From NCBI GenBank assembly GCA_964647905.1, contig CAZYJR010000059.1, forward strand, positions 1-12,902: a DNA stretch of 12,902 nt. The letters run 5' to 3'. The notes beneath the pieces are model-generated. The model was given only the letters and a program-made list of their open reading frames with translations. It ran no database searches and was not told where the DNA came from. This document shows, in pieces, positions 1 through 6,038 of the stretch. A program made the translations under genes and the position numbers. The stretch comes from CAZYJR01 sp964647905 (lineage in GTDB: Bacteria > Desulfobacterota > DSM-4660 > Desulfatiglandales > HGW-15). Positions within the stretch are counted from its first letter, which is position 1, and every line of letters begins with the position of its first letter.

Positions 1-534
1 GCAGGAGGCCGGCCGCCCCGGCCCGAAGAAGGTTCCGCCCGCCGGAGCCAAGGGCCAGGACCAGCCCGGCGGCCGAGGCCTGCACAAGGGTGGCGATCAC
101 AAAGAGGTATCCGGACTCCACCCTGGGTAGCCACCCCCGCTCCAAGCGCCCGAGGAGCTCGGCGGCCCTGTCCCAGCGGAAGAAGTGGGAGAAATAGGGC
201 CGGTCGTCATGCGTCGGGGCCACATCAAACACGTATCCGTCGAGGAACGCCCGGCGCCCTTGTCCCGCCAGGCCCAGAGCCCCCTCGTAGTACCAGGGCC
301 AGGGCTGGATGTCGTATCGGTCGGCCTCCCCGGGGGGCATCCCTTCGTAGTACGCGAGGTCAAAGCTCCGCTCCCTGGAGCACTCCTTCACCCTCGCTAT
401 CTCGGCACTCGTGAAGGGCCGCCTTGATACCAGCACTGTGGCAGTCTGCCAGCCTCGGATAAAGATCACATGCTCCTCCGGGGCGGCCCCGAAGGCCTGG
501 GACAGGCCGAGCTGGATAAGGTCGAAGTGCTCCA
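1..534 (-). pseudogene. C-terminal fragment of a spermidine-synthase-like membrane protein, running off the left edge
   Basis: Reading leftwards from about 534, one frame stays open to position 1 without a stop. It begins ALEHFDLIQLGLSQAF and continues through EEHVIFIRGWQTATVLVSRR, FDVAPTHDDRPYFSHFFRW and a final hydrophobic stretch (VIATLVQASAAGLVLAL). The IRxWxTATxLVSRRPF and DVAPTxDDRPYFxHFFRW patterns are those I know from a family of spermidine-synthase-like methyltransferase-fold proteins joined to membrane segments. No start codon or N-terminal half is present. The DLIQLGLS piece, normally near the SAM-binding core, sits only about 10 residues before EEHVIFIRGWQT, so an internal segment also seems to be missing. 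The 5' end is fused out of frame to a pseB remnant. Family assignment is from memory; the exact function is unknown. Confidence 0.6.
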
Positions 535-795
535 AAGCACCATGTCCACCCCCTGCTGGAGGCTGATGTTAAAGCGGGTCCATGGTCGGGTCGGTGATGG
601 GGAGGACGCGGAATTGCGCTTTTCCAGGAAAAGGGGGATGACTGATCCGCGACTGCCCATGACGTTACCATAGCGGACCACGGCATACCGGATGTCCCGG
701 CCACCCCGGATGGTTTTGGCCGCTCGGCTGCAGGCACCTGCTTGAGCGCGGCCGCATGGACCACGATTTCAATGAGGGATCGGACGTCCTCTAGC
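532..795 (-). pseudogene. pseB: pseB-like (UDP-N-acetylglucosamine 4,6-dehydratase) remnant
   Basis: Pieces of a PseB-type sugar-nucleotide dehydratase can be read in different minus-strand frames. VVHAAALKQVPAAE lies at about 765-727, GRDIRYAVVRYGNVMGSRG at about 710-640, VLPITDPTM at about 610-585 in a shifted frame, and TRFNISLQQGVDMVLW ends at 532. These are hallmark PseB strings; the enzyme starts pseudaminic-acid (flagellin or surface glycan) synthesis. The catalytic core between VPAAE and the RYGNVMGSRG block, over 100 residues in an intact protein, is deleted. Two compensating frameshifts flank VLPITDPTM, and both the Rossmann N-terminus and the C-terminus are gone. At 532-540 the text passes directly into the spermidine-synthase-like fragment. 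This is a clear pseudogene. Confidence 0.75.
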
Positions 796-845
796 TTGAG
801 GGTTCATGGTGCTCCGGCAACGACTTTCTGTTAAACTTACAGTGT

Positions 846-1627
846 TTCTTGGGCTGGGTCTTAAGCATCCCGAAAATCCTCCGCCGGTCATTTCTGTATG
901 ACCGAAAGCTCCTTTGCGCTCTCAGCCGGTGCGCCTGGGAGACACTCAAGCAGTACCTTCAGGAGGTCTTGCCCGGTGCAGATTTCCAGCCCGGCGCGGT
1001 CATCGCAGTGCAGCCCTTCGGGGGGCTGCTGGAGTTCAACCCCCACTGCCACATTCTGCTTGCCGACGGTGGATTCTACGGCAAGGACATGTTCCGGGTC
1101 GCGCCCCGACCGGAGATCAAGCCCATCGAAGAGATCTTTCGCCATAAGGTGTTCCGGATGCTCCTGCGTCGCCGAAAGATCCGCCCGGAACTCATCGAAA
1201 ACCTCATGGGGTGGCGGCATTCAGGATTCCATGTCCACGCCGGCCCCCGCATCCTGCCCCGTCATGCCGAGCCCATGGAAAACCTGGCCCGGTACATCAT
1301 TCGCGCATCCTTTGCCCAAGACCGGATAACCTATCTTCCTCGGGAAGCCTAGGTCATCTATGAATCCAGAGACGGAAAGCGCACCAAAACCTTCGACGCC
1401 CTGGCCTGTCCCAAATGCAACGGGGCCATGCGCATCCTGGCATTCATCGAAAATCAGGATTTGATCCGAAAGATTCTTTCCCATCTCGGGCTTTGGAAAA
1501 AATCCCCAAGGCCTCCGCCCCCCAATCCACCCCGGCCCTTGTCTTGGATTCCAGCCTCTCCCAGCTCCCTCCCTGGGAAGACGATTTCAACCAGGACCCG
1601 GGGTTCCCTATCGAATGGTCGGCATAG
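846..1627 (+). pseudogene. IS91-family (HUH, Y2-type) transposase, decayed
   Basis: The frame starting near 846 reads WVLSIPKILRRSFLYDRKLL, then FNPHCHILLADGGF with an HxH nickase motif, and NLARYIIRASFAQDRITYL with a candidate catalytic tyrosine. These are typical of the IS91/IS801-like transposase family (Y2_Tnp, PF04986). The N-terminal zinc-binding domain (normally about 80 residues) is absent. A TAG at 1350-1352 interrupts a conserved REAKVIYESRDGK-like stretch. TFDAL is joined directly to ACPKCNGAMRILAFIE, removing roughly 80-90 residues that usually separate them. A frameshift near 1490-1515, among A and C runs, moves the native C-terminus (SQLPPWEDDFNQDPGFPIEW) into another frame that ends at 1625-1627. 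At least four lesions make this a dead relic. Confidence 0.85.
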
Positions 1628-1721
1628 CCCGGAAAGCCCTTCTTGCAAGGGCACAGGTATACTACGCCAAAACAAGACCCACTGAAAAGAAGCATGCCTT
1701 GTCAAACCCCCAGAAGACCGG

Positions 1722-1737
1722 AACGGCTGAAGCCGTT
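1722..1737. repeat. Perfect inverted repeat, AACGGCT-GA-AGCCGTT
   Basis: Seven-base arms at 1722-1728 and 1731-1737 flank a two-base centre. The repeat lies 95 bases after the transposase frame and before the recognisable feoB part. IS91-family elements carry short subterminal palindromes near their replication origin end, so this could be a relic of the element's 3' end. It could equally be chance. The stretch from 1628 to about 1780 holds nothing else I can identify. Confidence 0.35.
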
Positions 1738-1779
1738 TGGAGAATCACCCTTCAGCCCTTCTCCGCCTCGGAAGCCGGA

Positions 1780-2262
1780 CAGGACCCGGTTCGAGCCCCT
1801 TATGCGACCTACCGCCGCCAAATGCATGCACTGGAGGAAGAACGCAACCGGGAACAACTACTGGCCACGGCGGCCGGCTCCATCGGGCATGCGCTGGAAT
1901 CCGTCACCGCCCCCCTGGGCTTCGACTACAAGGTTAACATTGCTTTGGTCGGTGGGTTCGCCGCCAAGGAAGTTATCGTTTCCACCCTTGGAACGGCTTA
2001 CTCCCTGGGGGAGGCCTCCACGCCGGACCAGGGGTCTCTGTCAAAACGATTGAGGAACGACCCCGCCTGGAACCCGCTTCGCGCGTTCGCCCTGATCTTC
2101 TTCACCATGCTCTATGTGCCCTGCTTTGTAACCGTTGTCAGCATTCGCCGGGAGAGCTCCTGGAAGTGGGCCTCTTCTTCCATTGGATTCAACCTCGCGG
2201 TCGCTTACGGGGTCACCTTCGTGGTCTACCGGACGGCCTTGGCACTGGGAATCGGCGTCTGA
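1780..2262 (+). pseudogene. feoB: feoB C-terminal fragment (ferrous iron transporter B)
   Basis: Residues from YATYRRQMHALEEERNREQL onward read as the end of FeoB, including IGHALESVTAPLGFDYKVNI, ALVGGFAAKEVIVSTLGTAY, DPAWNPLRAFALIFFTMLYV and PCFVTVVSIRRESSWKW. The frame ends with a hydrophobic segment and TGA at 2260-2262. FeoB is an inner-membrane Fe(II) transporter of about 650-800 residues with an N-terminal G domain. Only about 160 residues remain, covering the last gate/nucleoside-recognition-like helices; the GTPase domain is absent. The open frame extends back to an ATG at 1615, inside the transposase relic, giving a 215-aa chimeric ORF unlikely to be functional. The C-terminal part shows no internal stops or frameshifts, so the truncation may be fairly recent. 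Confidence 0.85.
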
Positions 2263-2387
2263 TCTGCAAACAGCCCTTTCCCGGCGCACCTCCCCTCCAG
2301 CCGAGGAAGCTTTCTTTGTTGGCGTTCTTGGCGTCTTTGCCAGTTTCCATCCAGAAAGGATCTTTTTTTGCAACCCGTTGAGCTTGA

Positions 2388-2416
2388 TTGACATGGGATT
2401 CGAGTCTGCATATAAT
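2388..2416 (+). promoter_or_regulatory. Sigma-70 promoter, exact consensus in both boxes
   Basis: TTGACA at 2388-2393 and TATAAT at 2411-2416 are separated by exactly 17 bases, a perfect match to the housekeeping consensus. Transcription would start near 2422-2424, giving a leader of about 60 nt before the ATG at 2482. It is the only strong promoter I see upstream of the cytidylate-kinase-like gene, and it may also serve the antiporter operon. The preceding region (2263-2387) contains no gene I can support. Confidence 0.85.
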
Positions 2417-2481
2417 GTGTGCTACGCCATTTGAAACTTTTCCGGTGTTCACTTCTTCCCGAGAAAGGGGGATATGGGGAC

Positions 2482-3093
2482 ATGGCAGTCATTACCATTT
2501 CCAGAAACTTCGGGGCCGGTGGAATCACGCTGGGTGAACGCCTGGCAAAGGACCTCGAGTACCGCTTCGTCAACGACCAGTTGATCAAAGAGGTTGCAGA
2601 CAATGTGGGCGTCTCGTGCGAGCAGATCGAGTGTTTCGAGAAGCGCGGCACCTCCAAGCTCGACAAACTGCTCAGCCTGATAGTGAGCCCGCATTTTCTG
2701 GAACGGCATGCGGACAAGCACGGATATGTTTACGAAAAGGCTTACGTGGACGAGGTCAAAGCCGCCATTGTCAAGCTTTATGAGGAGGGGAACTGCGTCA
2801 TCATCGGAAGGGGAGGGAACCTCACCCTCCAGGGATATCCCGGCACCGTTCATGTCCTGCTCGTAGCCGACTACGAGCATCGGCAACGGTTTCTCATGAG
2901 CAAGTACAAAATGACGAAAAGCCAGGCCGACAAGGCCATCAAGCGTGCGGACATGATCCGAAAGCGGTTCCTGGACTGCTTCGCGCCGGAAGAAAACCAC
3001 GATGATCCGAGGTTGTACACCATGGTGCTCAACATGAATCATCTCACCATGGACAAGGCCGTTGAACTCGTGAAATCGCTGATTTATCAATAG
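2482..3093 (+). CDS. Cytidylate-kinase-like family protein
   Basis: This 203-residue soluble protein starts MAVITISRNFGAGGITLGER, with a glycine-rich nucleotide-binding loop near residues 9-19 (G11, G13, G14, G18). A second conserved block, GNCVIIGRGGNLTL, lies near residues 107-120, followed by VHVLLVADYEHRQRF. This matches the cytidylate-kinase-like family (PF13189), which is related to CMP kinase but of mostly untested substrate. I chose ATG 2482 over the upstream in-frame start at 2419 because the family begins at MxxITISR, a purine-rich ribosome-binding site (GAAAGGGGG) precedes it, and 2419 lies at or before the predicted transcription start. It sits alone behind a consensus promoter, 111 bases ahead of mrpE. 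A role in nucleotide phosphorylation or signalling is possible but not shown by the sequence. Confidence 0.85.
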   Translation: MAVITISRNFGAGGITLGERLAKDLEYRFVNDQLIKEVADNVGVSCEQIECFEKRGTSKLDKLLSLIVSPHFLERHADKHGYVYEKAYVDEVKAAIVKLYEEGNCVIIGRGGNLTLQGYPGTVHVLLVADYEHRQRFLMSKYKMTKSQADKAIKRADMIRKRFLDCFAPEENHDDPRLYTMVLNMNHLTMDKAVELVKSLIYQ

Positions 3094-3158
3094 GGACGTA
3101 TGAATGGCTCTGTGAGCCGGACACAACGTCCGTCCCTGATGCGGGAGCGCGTTCCCGC
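3093..3158. other. Possible RNA structure between the kinase gene and mrpE
   Basis: GGGACG at 3093-3098 can pair with CGTCCC at 3131-3136, enclosing a smaller hairpin GGCTC/GAGCC (3106-3110 with 3114-3118). A second hairpin, GCGGGA/TCCCGC, lies at 3141-3146 and 3153-3158. No T run follows, so it is not a classical intrinsic terminator. It might be a processing or stabilising structure, or a weak or Rho-assisted stop. No promoter is evident in the 111-base gap. Confidence 0.3.
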
Positions 3159-3204
3159 CGGCGGCTTGAGATTCCTTGAGTGACACCCGCCTTCCGAGGA
3201 AACC

Positions 3205-3777
3205 ATGCCGGTCGAGTATCGACGCCCACCCGGAGCTGAAAGCCCGGAGGCCCTCAACACCCGACCCACCCCGCCCCAGGACGAGACCAGGGGCCGAAGC
3301 GGACGTCCGGTCCTCTTTGTCATCCTGTTCATGTTCTGGCTCATCTTTTCCGGTCGATTCGACGCCCTTCACCTCATCCTGGGATTCATCTCCTGTGCCA
3401 TCGTCACCGTGTTCTCGGGCGACCTGATCCCCGAGCTCCAGGCACAAGGGCTCGGCCGGGCGTGGCTGCGGTTCGCGTGCTACGTCCCGTGGCTTCTCGG
3501 ACAGATCCTGCTCGCCAACCTCCGCATCCTCAAGATTGTGTTCCATCCCCGAATGATGGACCTGATCGACCCTCACATCGTCCGGTTTCAAAGCCCTATG
3601 GAATCCCGGCTCTCCCTGGTCACCTTTGCCAACTCTATCACCCTGACCCCGGGAACCATCACCGTATCGATCAAGCGGGACGGCCAATTCAAGGTGCACG
3701 CCATCGACAGGGTGTCCGGGAACGCCCTTCCCGGGGGCATGGAAACCCGAATCAAACGGGCGTTCGGAGGTGCGTGA
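3205..3777 (+). CDS. mrpE: Na+/H+ antiporter subunit E (MnhE/MrpE)
   Basis: This 190-residue protein is the small membrane subunit E of Mrp-type antiporters. A hydrophilic N-terminal extension of about 35 residues is followed by hydrophobic segments near 36-52, 55-72 and 85-110 (WLRFACYVPWLLGQILLANL). The family signature FANSITLTPGTITVSI lies near 138-153, followed by a cytoplasmic tail. The ATG at 3205 follows GAGGA at 3196-3200. It opens the antiporter cluster and is followed two bases after its stop by mrpF. Subunit E is needed for assembly or stability of the complex rather than being a proposed ion channel. The extended N-terminus is longer than I expect for MrpE. Confidence 0.92.
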   Translation: MPVEYRRPPGAESPEALNTRPTPPQDETRGRSGRPVLFVILFMFWLIFSGRFDALHLILGFISCAIVTVFSGDLIPELQAQGLGRAWLRFACYVPWLLGQILLANLRILKIVFHPRMMDLIDPHIVRFQSPMESRLSLVTFANSITLTPGTITVSIKRDGQFKVHAIDRVSGNALPGGMETRIKRAFGGA

Positions 3778-3779
3778 CC

Positions 3780-4058
3780 ATGCAGATCCTGTTTTTCGCC
3801 TGCTCTGTGTTCCTGATCCTACTTATGCTTCTGACCTTGTACCGGGCGGCCTTCGGCCCCACCATCCTGGATCGCATGATGGGGGCCAATGCCGTGGGAA
3901 GCAAGACAGTCGTGCTGCTGGTGCTCATCGGTTTGCTCTATGAAAGGCTGGACATGTTTCTGGACATCGCCCTGGCCTATGCCCTGCTGAACTTCCTGGC
4001 GGTTCTTACGGCATCGCGATATTTCCAGAAAAGACGTGGACTCTCCGAGGAGCCTTGA
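3780..4058 (+). CDS. mrpF: Na+/H+ antiporter subunit F (MnhF/MrpF)
   Basis: This 92-residue protein has three hydrophobic helices (about 3-21, 40-57, 61-78). The conserved MrpF core is FGPTILDRMMGANAVGSKTV, followed by LDIALAYALLNFLAVL. The length is normal for the family. The ATG at 3780 lies two bases after the mrpE stop, with GGAGG at 3766-3770 inside the end of mrpE as its ribosome-binding site. MrpF pairs with MrpG and MrpB in the small-subunit part of the complex; the corresponding archaeal hydrogenase subunit is MbhB. Confidence 0.92.
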   Translation: MQILFFACSVFLILLMLLTLYRAAFGPTILDRMMGANAVGSKTVVLLVLIGLLYERLDMFLDIALAYALLNFLAVLTASRYFQKRRGLSEEP

Positions 4059-4141
4059 GTGGATCGCCCCCCGAAGCCGCGCCGGGGGGGACCGGTCACC
4101 ATGGGTGGTCGAAAACGGCGCGAGCAGGGAGCAGCATCGCC

Positions 4142-4471
4142 ATGACCTGGATTGCCGCCCTTTTCCTCATTGCCGGGTTGGTCTTTTTCACCGGCGGATG
4201 TGTCGGCATCCTGCGCCTGCCTGATTGCTACACCCGCCTTCACGCAGCAGGAAAGCTGGACACCCTGGGCGGCCTAATGATGGTGTCCGGGCTGGCCCTC
4301 TACAGCATCCTGCCGCTGACCCTGGAGTCCGTTCTCTCCGGGGTCAAGCTGATGCTGATCGTGGCCTTCATTTTCCTCTCCAGTCCCACCGCCACCCATG
4401 CCATGGTGGATGCGGGGATTCGAGCCGGTCTGGAGCCGTGGAGCAAAGAGAATCCGGGAGAGACGTCATGA
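4142..4471 (+). CDS. mrpG: Na+/H+ antiporter subunit G (MnhG/MrpG)
   Basis: This 109-residue membrane protein has the family signature GILRLPDCYTRLHAAGKLDT near residues 23-42 and three hydrophobic segments. The frame is open further upstream to a TTG at 4055 overlapping the mrpF stop. I chose ATG 4142 because MrpG proteins begin almost directly with the first helix and the intervening 29 residues are polar and Gly/Pro-rich. An AGGGAG at 4126-4131 lies about 10 bases upstream, which is slightly long. The stop overlaps the next start as ATGA at 4468-4471. Confidence 0.9.
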   Translation: MTWIAALFLIAGLVFFTGGCVGILRLPDCYTRLHAAGKLDTLGGLMMVSGLALYSILPLTLESVLSGVKLMLIVAFIFLSSPTATHAMVDAGIRAGLEPWSKENPGETS

Positions 4472-4713
4472 TCTGGCACCTGGACCTGCTCATTCTGACC
4501 CTCGTTATCCTGTGCGCGGTGGCCGTGATCTCCGTGCGCGACCTCCTCGGCTGCGCCATCCTCTTTGGCGCCTACAGCTTTCTGATGTGCCTATTGTGGG
4601 CAGTCATGGGTGCGGTGGACGTGGCCTTCACCGAGGCGTCCGTGGGCGCGGGGGTGAGCACCGTGTTCCTGGTGGCCGCCGTCTTTCGAACTACGCGGAG
4701 GACCAAGGATTGA
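4468..4713 (+). CDS. MbhD-like subunit (DUF4040; equivalent to part of the MrpA C-terminus)
   Basis: This 81-residue protein has about three short helices and the conserved stretch GAVDVAFTEASVGAGVSTVF, including Glu56, a residue conserved in MbhD and in the corresponding C-terminal part of MrpA. In Bacillus-type Mrp this domain is fused to the large MrpA protein. In archaeal Mbh/Mbs complexes it is separate, as here. Its start overlaps the mrpG stop (ATGA) and its stop overlaps the next start (TTGA), so translation is probably coupled on both sides. It likely forms part of the ion path between the small subunits and the antiporter-like subunits. Confidence 0.88.
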   Translation: MIWHLDLLILTLVILCAVAVISVRDLLGCAILFGAYSFLMCLLWAVMGAVDVAFTEASVGAGVSTVFLVAAVFRTTRRTKD

Positions 4714-5537
4714 GACTCGCCGGCCTGATCATTGCGGCCTTCACGGGAGCAGTCCTGCTTTACAGCACCGTGGACTTTCCTGCCTGGGGGGACCCGGCCT
4801 CACCGGCCAGCACCCACGTCTCGCCGCACTACCTGGAACGGGGCCTGGAGGAAACCTCGGTTCCCAACATCGTCACCGCGGTGCTGGCCGACTACCGCAG
4901 CTTCGACACCATGTTCGAGGCCACAGTGATTTTTGCGGCCGGCGCGGTCTGCGTGATTCTCCTGCGCATCTTCGGGACCCATACGCGGGAGCGCTACTAC
5001 CGGCACCTCCTGACCGGGGTCACCATACACGTGATCGGCGACCAAACGATCCCCGAGGACTCGGGGGCCTTTGAAAGGATCGACGAACACTGGGTCCCTC
5101 ACGATATAATCATCTCCACCATCAGCCGAATCCTCATTCCCTTTATTCAGCTCTTTGCGCTCTACGTGCTCGCCCACGGCCATCACAGCCCGGGAGGCGG
5201 TTTTCAGGGCGGCGTGATTATGGGAGCCAGCGTTATTCTGATGGCCATCAGCACTAACCTGAGAGTCTCGCTGGAACGGGTGGGGGAAAGGACCGTGGCC
5301 CTGCTGGCGGTGCTGGGCCTCCTGATCTATGCGGGCACCGGGGTGCTGTGTATGCTTGGAGGGGGTGAGTATTTGGACTATGCCGCACTGGCCGAATGGC
5401 TTCCGGTGGATCCGGTGGGGGCCCGATCCCTGGGCATCCTGTTCGTGGAAATCGGAGTGGGTGTGACGGTCACCGCCACCATGATCGCGATTTATAGGAA
5501 CCTGGCGTCCTCAGGGCGCATGGACGAGGGGCTCTAG
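4710..5537 (+). CDS. mrpB: MbhE-MnhB fusion, antiporter subunit B (MrpB)
   Basis: This 275-residue protein has two parts. Residues 1 to about 95 match MbhE (the MrpA C-terminal-like domain): a first helix, then PAWGDPASPASTHVSP, SVPNIVTAVLADYRSFDTMF and a second helix. Residues from about 130 match MnhB (PF04039), with ISRILIPFIQLFALYVLAHG, then HHSPGGGFQGGVIMGASVIL and two further helices. The likely start is TTG at 4710, overlapping the previous stop as TTGA. This start keeps the whole MbhE domain; ATG 4398 in the same frame would overlap mrpG and the mbhD-like gene completely and is rejected. The protein is an integral membrane core subunit of the complex. Confidence 0.9.
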   Translation: MRLAGLIIAAFTGAVLLYSTVDFPAWGDPASPASTHVSPHYLERGLEETSVPNIVTAVLADYRSFDTMFEATVIFAAGAVCVILLRIFGTHTRERYYRHLLTGVTIHVIGDQTIPEDSGAFERIDEHWVPHDIIISTISRILIPFIQLFALYVLAHGHHSPGGGFQGGVIMGASVILMAISTNLRVSLERVGERTVALLAVLGLLIYAGTGVLCMLGGGEYLDYAALAEWLPVDPVGARSLGILFVEIGVGVTVTATMIAIYRNLASSGRMDEGL

Positions 5538-5538
5538 C

Positions 5539-5949
5539 ATGCAGGACCTGTTGCAGATCATCCTGGCCCGGTACAACTACTGGCTGTACATCGTGCTCAT
5601 GATGATCGGGTTCTACGCCATGATCGCCAAAAAAAACCTTGTCAAGAAGATAGCCGGGATGAGCATCTTTCAAACGGCGATCATTCTGTTCTACATCTCC
5701 ATCGGGTACAAAAAAGACGCCACCATTCCCATCCTCATGCACGCGCCGGACGGCGCCCATCACGCGGTACATGCGGCGGACTATGCCAACCCCCTCCCCC
5801 ACGTCCTGATGCTGACCGCCATCGTGGTCTCGGTCTCCACGCTCGGCGTGGCCCTCGCCCTGGCGGTGAAGGTGTATCAGAGCTACGGGACCCTGGAGGA
5901 GGACGAGATCAGGGAAAGGATGCAGGAGGAGAACCGGACGAAAGGATGA
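5539..5949 (+). CDS. mrpC: Na+/H+ antiporter subunit C (MnhC/MrpC, NuoK-like)
   Basis: This 136-residue protein has three membrane helices: WLYIVLMMIGFYAMIA near 16-31, GMSIFQTAIILFYISI near 42-57, and a third near 86-110 (VLMLTAIVVSVSTLGVALAL). It follows the NuoK/MrpC plan of a small three-helix subunit next to the antiporter-like proteins. The ATG at 5539 is one base after the mrpB stop, with GAGGGG at about 5526-5531. A hydrophilic segment of about 20 residues containing HAPDGAHHAVHAADYAN precedes the last helix, as is usual for MrpC, and a charged tail (EEDEIRERMQEEN) ends it. Confidence 0.9.
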   Translation: MQDLLQIILARYNYWLYIVLMMIGFYAMIAKKNLVKKIAGMSIFQTAIILFYISIGYKKDATIPILMHAPDGAHHAVHAADYANPLPHVLMLTAIVVSVSTLGVALALAVKVYQSYGTLEEDEIRERMQEENRTKG

Positions 5950-6038
5950 AAAAACGCTTCACCGCCGAGCACACGCGCACCTGCCGGTCTTCGTGGTAAT
6001 AAACAGCCGTTTTGGACTTGACTCAGGACCCGGATTCC

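Noticed and set aside
97..764. Minus-strand ORFs of 88, 134 and 71 residues and + strand ORFs in the same region as intact genes
   Set aside because: The recognisable protein text switches between frames (pseB and spermidine-synthase-like pieces), so none of these ORFs is a real intact product.
2449..3699. A 416-residue minus-strand ORF opposite the kinase-like gene and mrpE
   Set aside because: Its composition is typical of an antisense shadow in GC-rich DNA, and it lies opposite two genes with clear family signatures.
5946..5999. A 17-codon ORF (MKKRFTAEHTRTCRSSW) overlapping the mrpC stop as ATGA
   Set aside because: It is very short, polar and has no known family. It could help translational coupling across the 89-base gap before the next gene, but nothing supports it beyond position.
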